From: Silene conica
Taxonomy: Eukaryota > Streptophyta > Magnoliopsida > Caryophyllales > Caryophyllaceae
Length of the DNA: 64,000 nucleotides
Assembly (NCBI GenBank): GCA_029255685.2
Contig: CM055312.2
Location: forward strand, 17,694,649-17,758,648
Reading direction: 5' to 3'
The notes under the pieces: model-generated
What the model saw: only the letters and a program-made list of their open reading frames with translations
Told to the model about the DNA's origin: nothing
Databases searched by the model: none
Shown: positions 22,100-35,148 of the stretch, in pieces
Layout: every line of letters begins with the position of its first letter
Position numbering within the stretch: position 1 is the first letter of the stretch
Translations under genes and position numbers: made by a program

Positions 22100-22520
22100 A
22101 ACAACTACTCCGTCAACGCCGCTCCATCGTCAACTCCGTTCACCGCTAACATCTCACGACTGTCCAAACCGCCGTCCCTCCCCTGCGCCGACGACCAACC
22201 GCCCTCTCCCCACCTCCGTCGCGCACTCTCTCCCTCTGTCGCCCCTCCCCCTGCCGCGCCTCTGCCCCTGTTGCGCCCCCCTACGTCGCACCTCCGTCTA
22301 CCGCCCCCTCCCCTTGTCGCGCCGCTCCTCTGCGTCGCACCTCGTCTGCCGCCCCCTTCCCTGCCGCGCCTCTCCCCTTGCGTCGCCTCTCCCCCCGTGT
22401 CGCACCTCCACCTATCGCCCCCTCCCCCTGCCGCGCCGCACCTCCGTCTGCCGCCCCCCTCCCCCTGCTGCCCCCTCCCATGTCGCGCCCTCCCTCCTCC
22501 GCGCCGCACCTCCGTCAACC
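22100..22520. repeat. C-rich, low-complexity tract
   Basis: Dense CCGCCCCCTCCC / GTCGCGCC motifs give long Pro/Arg or Gly/Arg frames on both strands. The frames are compositional and not supported as proteins. Possibly captured exon sequence of a GC-rich gene, now unrecognisable. Confidence 0.6.
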
Positions 22521-22633
22521 GTTACCGCATCTCCTCCACAAATCTGTTGTTTCCCTTTTTGCTTTTTTTTCAATTGTTTTTTAATTATTTAACTTTTGCT
22601 ACTTTTCTCAATCTTCTTTTCTTTAATTAATTT

Positions 22634-25121
22634 TGTAACACCCCCATTTATTTAAGGGCCTGTACTAGGACTCCCCAGATAAATAAGGATGTTACCATTT
22701 CGGTTTCCCGAGGCAGTAGATACAAAAGAAAGAAAAACAGTACTTTAATATTAATGTTAACTCAGGAACAAGTTTTGTACAACCAACAAAAAAAACAATC
22801 TTGAAACAAAATTACAACTCATGACCAACAACTATAGTGATCTAGACTATTCTGGTTCAAAACCAAGCTCTCTCTTCCCGTAGCTTTCCATAGTCTCAGC
22901 CACCTGTCAATCTGCTCCCCAATAAATTGGTTCATCACAGGTGATCACGAATACACAGGGTCAACCACGAGGTTGAGTAGAGGAAAATAAATAAACAAAC
23001 TTATAATATATATATATATTGGGATCAATCATCCCTTAACTCCGCACCGATCCAACACCAAATAAACTCCGCACCGATCCAACACCAAATAAACTCCGCA
23101 CCGATCCAACGCCAAATAAACTCCGCACCGATCCAACGCCAAATAAACTCCGCACCGATCCAACGCCAAATAAACTCCGCACCGATCCAACGCCAAATAC
23201 TCCGCACCGTATCACAAGACCCATTATATCAATTTCCGCATCATAAGAATATATAGTCAATAAATAATATCACAGCATTATTCATTCAACAAGGTATATA
23301 TATAATTCACAACAGTTAATAATCATGTTTCACATCAAAAACGAGTGCACAGTTAATCCCCTACCTCGAATTGCAGAACGACAACCGAACAGCTGCTAGA
23401 ATTATTCCACCACGAACTCGGTTCCTATACATAGTACTTATCATCAATTACTAACCATATCACCAAGTACTCCTAAAATTATTCGATCACGTTCATAATT
23501 GTTACACTTATCATACTTTGTAAATATACTCATCAACATACTCATATATTTACAATTGATTAACTCCTTATTCATATAATTCATCATAAGACAATTATAA
23601 ACTTATTAACTATAGACTTACTATATATAAACTTACTATATACAAACTTACTAAATATGTCATACGATTAAATAAACAATTATTATATAAAAGTCAATAA
23701 TAACAACGATTCATGTAATTAACCATAGTCACAACATATATTAGTAATAATAATCCTAATACTTATTAGCATGATTAATGATAAAAGAAATAGTACTAAT
23801 ACCACAACATTATAATAGTAGTATACTAATGACATTAGTGAAGACAATAATTATTAAAATATGACCAAACTACCAAGACTTATCTACGACAACACACCCG
23901 TGTACTACACGATAAACTAAACCCAACACTTCCTTCCTTCAGCCTTTCACCCACCATTACCCCACCATTACTCCACCAACCTGACCACCCACGGCCACCA
24001 TGTTAGACCCCCACTTTTAGCCTACACCACACCCTTCACCATCCACTCACTGACAGCCACCCGAGGCCGCCCTAGCAGCCGCCCCCAACAGCCCAAAACA
24101 ACCTGTTCAAAACAATTCCTCCTGTTTCCCTCCGGCGACGATCGCACGAACCACCAACAACTACCAACCAAGACACCTACCCAGAACCACCAGCCACCGA
24201 CCAACCCAACCCCATCAACTACCATCACTCTCGTGGCCCCAACCACGACAAAAACCCGAGTTACCCATACGTAAACTCTGTCGTAACACACTCTGTTTCG
24301 CTCTTGACACCCCCAAACGAAACCCGCCAGGACGCCATCATGAGACACGACGAACCACCGAACTAACCACCATCCACAACCTCCAACTACCCTCTCACGA
24401 ACTACCTTAAAACCCATATTAAACATACACAGAAACTTACCCAACTGATGCGTAAATCGTACATGTCCACGAAACTCTTATTATGAACGACTATTAACCA
24501 CCACGATTGGTGGTCCTAGGTGGTTAACGGTGGGTCAACTATGGTCCGAAAAAGATCACCATGCATCATAGTTCACAATTATGCAAGAATCAGCAAGTGT
24601 AACATGTATTTACAATTGATAGACAGTGACTCGAAAACGAATGGCAAACACGAAAATAACGAATCAGTGATAAACATACCTTCTTCTCTATGAAATCGGC
24701 CAACCCTAAACCACCTTTACCCACCATCTAGGGCTTCCTTTCTAATCCTTGTAGTGGCGGCAGTAAGGAGGTGGAACAATTGGTTGTCGATTAGGTCAGA
24801 AAATAGGGTTAGGGGAACGGTTGTGTGAGGCAGCGGTAGAGAGTGTCGAGATGTAATTTTAGGGTTTGTTGAGTTGTGAGTTGGGGTTTGTCGATTAGTG
24901 GTTTTAGAATTTGTCAACTTGTGATGGTTATCACATCAAGGCCCAACCGGTCACTACAACCCGATGTACTAACAACATACAAAATATAAAAGAAACACGT
25001 ATTCGATGACTTAAAGGTCGAATACAAACATTCGAATTCTCTCAATACGTTAAAATAAATAATATAAAGCAAATTCGAATACGTTAATATAAATAATATA
25101 AAGCAAATTCGGTGTATTACA
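22634..25121 (-). repeat. Left LTR of the LARD-type element
   Basis: 2,488 bp, TG...CA ends. Contains six copies of a 27-bp minisatellite (23038-23199). The open frames inside it (for example 24022-24444 on the minus strand) have no known domain and recur in the other LTR simply because the LTR does. Confidence 0.9.
23038..23199 (+). repeat. 27-bp minisatellite, six units (left LTR)
   Basis: The unit is AACTCCGCACCGATCCAACG plus CCAAATA. The first two units carry an A where the others carry a G at one position. Confidence 0.9.
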
Positions 25122-28100
25122 GTCTTCCCCCCTTAAGATGAACTTCGTCCCGAAGTTCACCATCCCATAATGGTAACGAAACATATAACAAGCCTAAAAC
25201 AACACAAGTAGCACTTGTATAAGCTTTAAAACGTGAAATGTTACATTCTTCCTTCGTTCAGAAAACTTTGCCCCCAAAGTTTATCCTATAAGTTCTTTAA
25301 CAAGTGACTCACGAATTACAAATACATGCATAAAAGAAGTAATCAAGATTATCAAGTACATTCAAACAATCACGATATACCAAATAGCCATGTCATAACA
25401 GCTAGCCATATCATAATTCATCAAGATTTTACAATCATATCCTCCTTAAAACATGGTTACGTCCCTGTAACCCCATATACATTCTAACACAGTACTCCAT
25501 CTCACTCATTACTTTATCTCATAAAATCTAACTCCAAGTAACCACGTATCGCACTCATCGTCGCATCTAAGACCAAAGACAAGGGTTGAGTGAACTGGCG
25601 TGATAAACCGCAAATCACTACTTCCATCTCAATATCGCTTACAAATTCAGAATATGACTCAATAATCAAGGTCATGCTTGACCGAAAACACAATGTGGCC
25701 CAACGGCTTAATAACTCATAACTCAAACCAGTAACCAATTCTCATCTCAAATTCGATATTAATAAAGTCAAATATTGCATTAAAGGAACTGCTCAACACT
25801 TAGAGAGTAAAACTCTACGCTACTCACCCACGAGTCAAGGTCAAAGAATACGACAACTCGATAAAATACTGAACTGCGATCTCAATCTCAATACAAAATC
25901 AATCATGGCCTTTGTTCTGGACTCACGAGCAACTCAATCCTATCGAACTCAATCCCATCAGTACTTACCTTCCAAATTCATTGACTTACTCATATGAATA
26001 CTTACAATTCCACAGTTCATACAATAAGGGTCTGAACTCTATACCAACCAACCTAATACAAAACACCATTATGCATGAACAACTAATCAATTACCACAAG
26101 TTTACCTATCTCACAATCCAACCCGTCTTACAAACAGAAGGATTATTTTATCAATAGGAGAAATTAACTATCAAAATAAAGGGAAAAAAAATTATAAATT
26201 TTCAACTCAAGTAAGTACTCGTAATAAACCCATAGTAATTGTCATGTAAACATATATAACCTCGAGCAATAGCGAGAATATTAGGATCGGTAGAAATCGT
26301 GTTACGTATCTAAACAGAATAAGAGTAGTTAACGCTTACACACCATTGAGATTTAACACAAATCAATATATTTACAACAATGTAAACAATCAAGAAGCTC
26401 ATAGTTCATACTCGACAAATTTGGAATGTTTCATGCTCTTAGTCACACTATAGAAGTAGAATCATATCTTAGAAGAGACGTAGAGCAAAATTAATTAACG
26501 TAATGAAACATGGGACATTGACATATTTCACAAGGTATACACAAATCATAGACTTACATGACCGTTTAACATTCTCAGATATCAATAAGTTAACAAATCA
26601 CTTAAGTACATTTCCCGTCCACTCACATTACATCATTTATCATGAAATCATTACTATATACGACTTGCAAAATAAGAGTTTTATACGATGAGCAGCAATT
26701 AACATTCAAGCAGGATTTCAACGACACCGGCTACAGAATAGTCATATTGCAAACAATCACCATAATTATCAAACATCAAGCTTTATCATGGTTTATCGTT
26801 GTTGAAAGTATTTTGAAACGTTTGAAACATTGTGACAATTTATAGACACGAATCCCAAAACAATTTTACAAGTTATAGATCGAAACAATACTACACGGAG
26901 ACATTCTGACCCTCCCTTACAAAAACATTGTTTTTGTAGTTCATGAATTATGAAAACAAAATTAACGATAAAAGTAAACGAATTCACCGGACTAGTACCT
27001 CCATAAATCATATGTCAACAATTGATAATTCAATGCATCGTGATCAGATTCTGAGTATAACATTATGCAATTCACGGTGTGGTATAACAATATACTCGAA
27101 AATTTATAGGGACTATAATCACAGAGGACTAGACAGAGGTAAACCATCAATATACGAAAGAACATCAACTAGATTCACATTGTTCAAATAATCACAATTA
27201 CGTATAACCATTAGGTTGCTATATTATGCTAATAAGCTTACCAGTTAAATTTCATTCTGCCACTTGGCACAGTTAAACATGCTCTTAACATCACATATGA
27301 GTAGTAAATATTCATTTTGAGATCCTAATATTAGACATATAATTGGAACGATTCTATTATCAAACTTGACGGAATAAACAAGGTTACGCTATCACGTAAT
27401 GAGGTTCATACTCATACCATATGCCTACTATTCATGTTACTAATGCCATATCGGAATATCACGTGGTCACATCACATAATTCATATACGATTACACTTTT
27501 ATATGTACTTACATATCTCATAAGTTCACCAATTAAATATTATGCAGCAACTTACCAACCATAATTAAATAACAGTTTATCTAACGTGTGAGCGATTATA
27601 GTTTTGAGAAATATAAAGGACTAGATAATCATAGGACAAGAATCGAATGCATATATCCAGGGGTTTATTTAATACAAGTTTTATAACTCCTTAGGTCTGG
27701 GCAAGAACTTTACAGCAATACAACAGAAAATTAGGCAACTTGCAAGAATCACAATTAAATAACGACTCATAAGATTTTACATGGCTTATCATTTGAAAGC
27801 GTGAACGCATATTCTGAACAGTAGAGTTGTAATTATGCATAAACAATAACCAAGTTTCAAAAGATTTCTTTTACCAAAAAGATGGGTCAAAACGGGACTG
27901 TGCAATAACAATCTGAACACTGTCAACTAAAGATTTATTTCTCTCAACATATAACTCCTATTAACATAAAAACAAAAGCATTGTAAACCCAACTCAAGGG
28001 GTTATCACACATAAAATTCCCATACTCAAATATGGAACACATTTAAAATGACAGACCGTACAACAAGGTAAAATTCTGGAAGTTTATTTAAAATTTTGGT

Positions 28101-28864
28101 TCTGTTACGAGTTCACATTACTACATCGCAACTCAGCCATTCATCTTCTGAAACATGTTGGCATATCATTTGAAGCACGAACATTGTACCAGATTAACAT
28201 TCATTACTCATTCCAACTCTAATCGTCGTCCAGAACACAGTAAAGATTTCGAGAAACCAACCAAATAGCTCAATACTTGTACACATATATACGAATGTAA
28301 CTCATAACTACATGTCATTTATGGCTTGGGGCAACACGTTTCGCATATCACTAGACAGGGATTACTAATTTATATAAGTCAGATTATTCATGTTCAAATA
28401 CCAACAATATATTACATAGATACGATAGTCATTCAATTCCAGTTAATCGTATGAACGCTTCAAATATCAAAATGATATGATCACATCACTCTAACCATGG
28501 CTCAACAAATACAACTCCCAAACTCTAATAATTTCAAATTCAATCATCATATCAATCCACAGTTCATATTGCACATATCCTTAATCAGAACTCCCATATG
28601 ATTTACCTCGTTCTTCTCCTGCAAGAACGTTAACATAAAATAACCAGGCCACTACATAGTCTACCCCACTCTTCACTTACTCTCTTTGGGTTCCCGAGAT
28701 AGAACAGAAAGGGCCCAGGTTTGGTGTGAGGGGGCCCCTAACTCATCCCGTTTCTTTTTGGGGCTCCTATCAGTTTCATCTCGGGGTTCAATTTATTAGA
28801 CTCTTCCTACGTTCATTATTATTCATTTGGTTTAGGCCTGAGGATCGTTCGCTCAGATGCCACT
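25122..28864 (-). other. Internal region of the LARD-type element, non-coding
   Basis: 3.7 kb of AT-rich DNA. No frame longer than about 80 codons and no zinc knuckle, protease, RT or integrase motif on either strand. Polypurine tract and primer site occupy the two ends. Confidence 0.8.
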
Positions 28865-29268
28865 TGTAACACCCCCATTTATTTAAGGGCATGTACTAGG
28901 ACTCCCCAGATAAATAAGGATGTTACCATCTCGGTTTCCCGAGGCAGTAGATACAAAGGAAAGAAAAACTGTACTTTAATATTAATGTTAACTCAGGAAC
29001 AAGTTTTGTACAACCAACAAAAAAAAAACTATCTTGAAACAAAATTACAACTCATGACCAACAACTATAGTGATCTAGACTATTCTGGTCCAAAACCAAG
29101 CTCTCTCTTCCCGTAGCTTTCCATAGTCTCAGCCACCTGTCAATCTGCTCCCCAATAAATTGGTTCATCACAGGTGATCACGAATACACAGGGTCAACCA
29201 CGAGGTTGAGTACAGGAAAATAAATAAACAAACTTATAATATATATATATTGGGATCAATCATCCCTT

Positions 29269-29403
29269 AACTCCGCACCGATCCAACACCAAATAAACTC
29301 CGCACCGATCCAACGCCAAATAAACTCCGCACCGATCCAACGCCAAATAAACTCCGCACCGATCCAACGCCAAATAAACTCCGCACCGATCCAACGCCAA
29401 ATA
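29269..29403 (+). repeat. 27-bp minisatellite, five units (right LTR)
   Basis: Same unit as in the left LTR. Only the first unit carries the A variant, consistent with gain or loss of one A-variant unit after insertion. Confidence 0.9.
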
Positions 29404-29642
29404 CTCCGCACCGTATCACAAGACCCATTATATCAATTTCCGCATCATAAGAATATATAGTCAATAAATAATATCACAGCATTATTCATTCAACAAGGTA
29501 TATATATAATTCACAACAGTTAATAATCATGTTTCACATCATAAACGAGTGCACAGTTAATCCCCTACCTCGAATTGCAGAACGACAACCGAACAGCTGC
29601 TAGAATTATTCCACCACGAACTCGGTTCCTATACATAGTACT

Positions 29643-31721
29643 TGATACCCGTCGTTGTGGGTGTCAAAAATAAAATTTATAAACCAAACTAAAACTATAG
29701 ATAGTGATAGTAAGGGTCGAACCACAGAGAGACAAGGTTAATTCCGTTTGCTAATTTTTAATCTATAAAATAATAATAAAAAGAGGGGTATTTTGATTGG
29801 TTGTTACTAAATCTAAGAATAAGGTAAAACAAGTAAATAAAGATGAGAATAAAAATATAATAAAAGAGATGCTAGGATGTTCGGGTAATAAACAGCTAAG
29901 ATACTATAAATCCTAAGTCAACATGTATAGCAGTCGCGTAAGGGGTGTAACATATCCTTTAGGTCTATGCTACCTAATAGCTCCTTTCGGTCTATGCTAT
30001 TAGTTCCTAGGTCTCACAATTATTGGGTGTCAACAATAAGGGTGATTCCTAAATTCTAGGTCACAAACCTTTCAGTCTTAAGTAACCTATCCGTCTTAAG
30101 ATGTAAACCAATGCCCTTCCCAAATCTCTCAATCTTGGGTAGGTCAATACTAACATCCTACAAGTCTCCTTTTGGTCTCATTGTAGGTTATTATAGTCTA
30201 CAAATAAAAGCGAAACGGAATTCGAACACGAGTCGGTCGGCCGACCTATAATGGTGGTCGGTCGACCTCCTGCCTGCGACATGTTGATTCGGGAATTATA
30301 CTACCTATGCATATTTACTCCCTACATCCTAACATATGAAATTTACCTACTCATAGTTACTGGAACAATAATAAAAATAGGAATAAACATGAAAGTTATA
30401 AAGAACATTAATCTAAACATGCAATAATAATAAAGGAAATTAAAATAAGGGAAAAAGGAGATTAGGAACTTTGGTTCCCCATGGTTAAAACAAGTTAATG
30501 AAAGGTAAAATAATCAAATAACACAATCCCAAGGAACAAAGAATAAACCTTTAGGTCAATATTCTACCCAATCCTTACGGTCTTAGGGTTCCTAGAAAAG
30601 CACTAAACTTTCGTTCAAGGGCAATCCCAAAGTTGTTGTTAAACTAATCCTAACAATCTTTCAATCTAAAAGAATTAGTTTACCAACAACAATGGGGGAT
30701 TGGTAATTTAATCATAAAACTATCAAAATCAAGTTTTTACCATGGTTCCCCTAATTCCTAATCACAAGAATTAGCTATGCATAATCTCAATTGTAAAACT
30801 AACAATAACAAGAATCAAGAACATTAAAGGAGATAACATGATTAAAGATTAATTGCAACAAGAAAGATTAATTGTAGCAAACTTACAAGCTTAATTGGAA
30901 TTCAAGAACAAATATTGAAACTTGGAAAGTATTCTCTAAAGCTATGGAGTTTTTCTCTAAACTAGGATGCTTCTCTCTATTAGGACTTGATTATAATTCT
31001 ATGATAGAAAACTAGATTAAGAACTTGATGGAAATCTCAATTATATAACCCTAATTACGAAATTTGGCTTAAATAGGCGGAAATAAAGAGTTTCCTAATG
31101 ACCTAAATACTTTAATGGGCTTCGCGGAAACTTCTGGGTCGGTGCTGTGGTCGGTCGACCAATATTTTCGGTCGGTCGACCGCTTTACGGATTTTATGCA
31201 ATTTCTGGGCTTCAGGCAAATTCTGGGCTTTTCCAATAGGCACCTGGTCGGTCGACCCAAATAGTGGGTCGGTCGACCAACTGTCGGGACTGCAGCGCGC
31301 ATCGTTCTTAAAACAGCTGCCATTTCTTCGTTACTTATCGTAATCAAGCGATTCTCGCGGCGTTGGAAAGCTAAGAGGATAAGCTTTCACCTCCAACTAG
31401 AATCACTCCATTATCAGCTCTAGAACTCGAGATATAGCCATTTGAAACAGGCTGCAACATCGAAGATCGATTCTTTGCTTGTAAAAGTTATCTTTAGGCC
31501 TTGAAATGTGCGCTAAGCTTCGTTCCTTCTTAACCTTAGTCATGAAAAGTCCCGAGGGCATAAATTTGGTATAAAACCGTCCCTTTTCCGCATAAATCTG
31601 CAAAAGAGCATAAAAATACGAAAGTAGACAATTGTTGGGAAATAAAGGCTAAAACATAGTAAATGAGCGACAAAATGCGTGTAAAAATAGATGTAAAACA
31701 TCATAAAATAGGCACGCATCA
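29643..31721 (-). mobile_element. Solo LTR, 2,079 bp, probably Ty3/gypsy (Tat/Athila-like)
   Basis: The ends are TGATACCCGTCG and GGCACGCATCA, with GTACT on both sides (29638-29642 and 31722-31726). The surrounding LTR sequence resumes exactly after removal. There is no internal domain, so it is a solo LTR left by LTR-LTR recombination. On the minus strand it would start TGATGCGTGCC, as in many Tat/Athila LTRs (from memory). It carries several GGTCGGTCGACC palindromes. Confidence 0.85.
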
Positions 31722-34039
31722 GTACTTATCATCAATTACTAACCATATCACCAAGTACTCCTAAAATTATTCGATCACGTTCATAATTGCTACACTTATC
31801 ATACTTTGTAAATATACTCATCAACATACTCATATATTTACAATTGATTAACTCCTTATTCATATCATTCATCCTAAGACAATTATAAACTTATTAACTA
31901 TAGACTTACTATATATAAACTTACTATATACAAACTTACTAAATATGTCATACGATCAAATAAACAATTATTATATAAAAGTCCATAATAACAACGATTC
32001 ATGTAATTAACCATAGTCACAACATATATTAGTAATAATAATCCTAATACTTATTAGCATGATTAATGATAAAAGAAATAGTACTAATACCACAACATTA
32101 TAATAGTAGTATACTAATGACATTAGTGAAGACAATAATTATTAAAATATGACCAAACTACCAAGACTTATCTACGACAACACACCCGTGTACTACACGA
32201 TAAACTAAACCCAACACTTTCTTCCTTCAGCCTTGCACCCACCATTACCCCACCATTACTCCACCAACCTGACCACCCACGGCCACCATGTTAGACCCCC
32301 ACTTTTAGCCTACACCACACCCTTCACCATCCACTCACTGGCAGCCACCTGAGGCCGCCCTAGCAGCCGCCCCCAACAGCCCAAAACAGCCTGTTCAAAA
32401 CGATTCCTCCTGTTTCCCTCCGGCGACGATCACACGAACCACCAACAACCACCAACCAAGACACCTACCCAGAACCACCAGCCACCGAACAACCCAACCC
32501 CATCAACTACCATCACTCTCGTGGCCCCAACCACGAGAAAAACCCGAGTTACCCATACGTAAACTCTGTCGTAACACACTCTGTTTCGCTCTTGACACCC
32601 CCAAACGAAACCCGCCAGGACGCCATCATGAGACACGACGAACCACCGAACTAACCACCATCCACAACCTCCAACTACCCTCTCACGAACTACCTTAAAA
32701 CCCATATTAAACATACACAGAAACTTACCCAACTAATGCGTAAATCGTACATGTCCACGAAACTCTTATTATGAACGACTATTAACCACCACGATTGGTG
32801 GTCCTAGGTGGTTAACGGTGGGTCAACTATGGTCCGAAAAAGATCACCATGCATCATAGTTCACAATTATGCAAGAATCAGCAAGTGTAACATGTATTTA
32901 CAATTGATAGACAGTGACTCGAAAACGAATGGCAAACACGAAAATAACGAATCAGTGATAAACATACCTTCTTCTCTATGAACTCGGCCAGCCCTAAACC
33001 ACCTTTACCCACCATCTAGGGCTTCCTTTCTAATCCTTGTAGTGGCGGCAGTAAGGAGGTGGACAATTGGTTGTCGATTAGGTCAGAAAATAGGGTTAGG
33101 GGAATGGTTGTGTGAGGCAGCGGTAGAGAGTGTCGAGAAGTGATTTTAGGGTTTGTTGAGTTGTGAGTTGGGGTTTGTCGATTAGTGGTTTTAGAATTTG
33201 TCAACTTGTGATGGTTATCACATCAAGGCCTAACCGGTCACTACAACCCGATGTACTAACAACATACAAAATATAAAAGAAACACTTATTCGATGACTTA
33301 AAGGTCGAATACAAACATTCAAATTCTCTCAATACGTTAAAATAAATAATATAAAGCAAATTCGAATACGTTAATATAAATAATATAAAGCAAATTCGGT
33401 GTATTACAAAATTTTTTTTCAATTGATTTACTTTTTCTTAATTAATTAATTTCTTTTTATCTTAATTAGTTTGTTTTTGACTGTTTTCTTAGTCATTAGT
33501 AATTGATTTAATTTGTTTTGTTGGTTTAGGGAAGAGAGATTTATGTTTAGAAGAAGGGTATATGATGGAAATTTTATGAAAAAATGTATGTGAAAGAGTA
33601 AAGTTCGTATGTGAAAAAGTAATTCCGTTTAATAATTCATGCGATCGGGACTTATAATTTAATAACTCATGCGATTGAGACTTGTAATTTAATAATTTAT
33701 GCGATCAAGATTCAAGAATTGTAATTTATGCCATCGAAGACCCCTTTTAAAGTGGGTTGCAAAATGTGAAATGGACTGAAATTGCCTTGAGTTTTAGTTT
33801 GCAACAACACATTGGCCAATAGCCCAATAGCTTTCGTGGAACTTTCTCTACTTTTAAATCTGGATAAAATCCGGTTTTCGAAATCTGGATATCCGAATTT
33901 TTGGATTCCAGATTATTGGACATCCGAAATATTCGGATCGGATGTGGATCACGAAAATTGAGAATTTCAAATTCGGATATCCGATCCGAATGTCAAAAAC
34001 CGGATCGGATATCCGGTTTTGCTCAGCCCTAATGCTAGG

Positions 34040-34893
34040 TGATGTTGTGTATTTGGTTGTAGGGGTATTGATCAGTTGTTGTTCAGTACGTGCAGGACAA
34101 GAAGTATGAATCTGGGCAGTACATCAGCGTGGCTGGGACTGTGCAGAGTACCACTGTGCAGGGGACAGTTCTGGTCTGTCCGTTAACAGAGATGATGGGC
34201 AGTCGCGTTTGGTAGTCGATATATGGTTGTAAGCGGAAGAACAAGTGTGCGTATGGGTATTTGGTAAGCAGCTAACAGAGTTATTTCAAAGAGAGACGTG
34301 AATTTGTTGGGCTGCTATAGCAATCAACAATTATACACCACCCACGAAGACACTCACGAATTTGTTGGGATGTTATAGCAATCAACAATTATTTCAAAGT
34401 GAATGGAACGAAGTTAGAACTAATCACACAACGATTCAACGATGTTAACAAATTTAGAACTAAGTTAGAACTAATCACTCACTTCGTTCCATTCACTTTA
34501 AAAGTAAACTGTGTACAAACCTTTCTCTTAACCTCGACAATATACACCACCCACGACACCCTGTACAAACACATATTAACAACAACGGGAAAAGACTATG
34601 AACACGCAACAATTGGAAATTCAAACAATTCGTAATTCAAACAATTGGCAATTCCAGCAGCAATTATAAATTACAATAGAATTTTTTAAGCCCTAATTGG
34701 TAATTCAAACAATTGGTAATTCAATTGAGGAAAAATAAGAAAAGAAGAGTAAAGGAGAAAGAGGGCGTACGAATTATGGTGAAGGAGAAGCTATGGCAGA
34801 ACAAGCAGAATGAAAATTCGAAAATTCGCAGAACGATGCAGTAGTCGTCTTTGTTTTGTTTCAAAAACTGTCTACTACTGTTTACTATGTTTT
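34040..34893. other. CACTA interior right of the hAT insertion
   Basis: CACTA sequence resumes after the hAT duplication. No transposase motif seen. It contains repeats of AATTTGTTGGG.TG.TATAGCAATCAAC (about 34300-34395) and of AACAATTGG/AATTCAAAC motifs, some shared with the left end near 20540. Confidence 0.5.
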
Positions 34894-35148
34894 GTTTAGT
34901 TATTATGAAGAACAAAGAGGACGGTTGAACAAGGAACCGTCTTGGTTTAGTTATTATGAAGAACAAAGAGGACGGTTGAACAAGGAACCGTCTTGGTTTA
35001 GTTATTATGAAGAACAAAGAGGACGGTTGAACAAGGAACCGTCTTGGTTTAGTTATTATGAAGAACAACGAGGACGTTTGAACAAGGAAACGTCTTGGTT
35101 TAGTTATTATGAAGAACTAAGAGGACGGTTCAACAAACAACCGTCTTG
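34894..35148 (+). repeat. Right CACTA subterminal array, five 51-bp units
   Basis: Units start near 34894, 34945, 34996, 35047 and 35098; the first three are nearly identical and the last two diverged. Each holds GAGGACGGTTGAACAAGG and GAACCGTCTTGG, an inverted pair around ACGGTT/AACCGT. The left array shares the ACGGTT core. Confidence 0.85.

Larger units (their letters stand above)
22634..33408 (-). mobile_element. Non-coding LTR element (LARD-type), with a solo LTR nested in one of its LTRs
   Basis: LTRs at 22634-25121 and 28865-33408 share TGTAACACCCCC...GTGTATTACA ends. Orientation is minus: the purine-rich tract plus GGGACGAAGTTC-type pre-LTR sequence lies beside the left LTR (25122-25165), and a degenerate iMet-like primer site (TGGCATCTGAGC) beside the right LTR (28851-28862). 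The 3.74-kb internal region has no gag or pol-like frame, so the element is a large retrotransposon derivative mobilised in trans. Counting by eye, the LTRs differ at about 33 of roughly 2,430 sites (1.4 percent), suggesting around half to one million years at commonly used plant rates. The flanks are AATTT and AAATT, so the duplication is uncertain by one base. The lineage is probably Ty3/gypsy, from the pre-LTR motif (inference). Confidence 0.85.
28865..33408 (-). repeat. Right LTR of the LARD-type element, interrupted by a solo LTR
   Basis: 4,544 bp in total; about 2,460 bp after removing the nested solo LTR and its 5-bp duplication. It is colinear with the left LTR and carries five rather than six 27-bp units, which accounts for the length difference. 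Confidence 0.9.
21978..33626. mobile_element. Possible MULE-like inverted-repeat element nested in the hAT
   Basis: Left sequence from about 21978 has two spaced CTTTTTCACATGCGG/CTTTTTCACATGCAA units. The reverse complement near 33626-33580 has the matching pair CTTTTTCACATACGAAC and CTCTTTCACATACATT. These inverted ends enclose a C-rich stretch (about 22100-22520) that resembles captured GC-rich host sequence, and the LTR element. A 9-bp duplication could not be fixed in the AT-rich flanks. Alternatively these may be long inner repeats of the hAT element itself. Confidence 0.4.
21696..34031. mobile_element. hAT-like DNA transposon inserted in the CACTA element
   Basis: The termini are TAGGGCTGAGCAAAA at 21696 and its exact reverse complement ending at 34031. 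The flanks are ATTCTAGG (21688-21695) and ATGCTAGG (34032-34039), an 8-bp duplication with one mismatch, as expected for hAT. Subterminal regions on both sides are rich in GGATATCCG and GATCCGAAT motifs. Without nested elements the hAT is about 1.5 kb and lacks a transposase, so it is non-autonomous. Confidence 0.85.

Noticed and set aside
22105-22518. Gly/Arg-rich and Pro/Arg-rich frames of up to 215 codons
   Set aside because: Low-complexity C-rich DNA gives long frames on both strands. No domain and no splice context.
23025-23260. Frames with 9-residue repeats such as RSLFGVGSV; also considered as CRISPR-like repeats
   Set aside because: They are the 27-bp minisatellite in the LTR. Units are contiguous with no spacers, and the genome is a plant's.
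24022-24444. Minus-strand 140-codon frame, repeated at 32430-32732
   Set aside because: Lies in an LTR, has no known domain, and the two copies differ in length.
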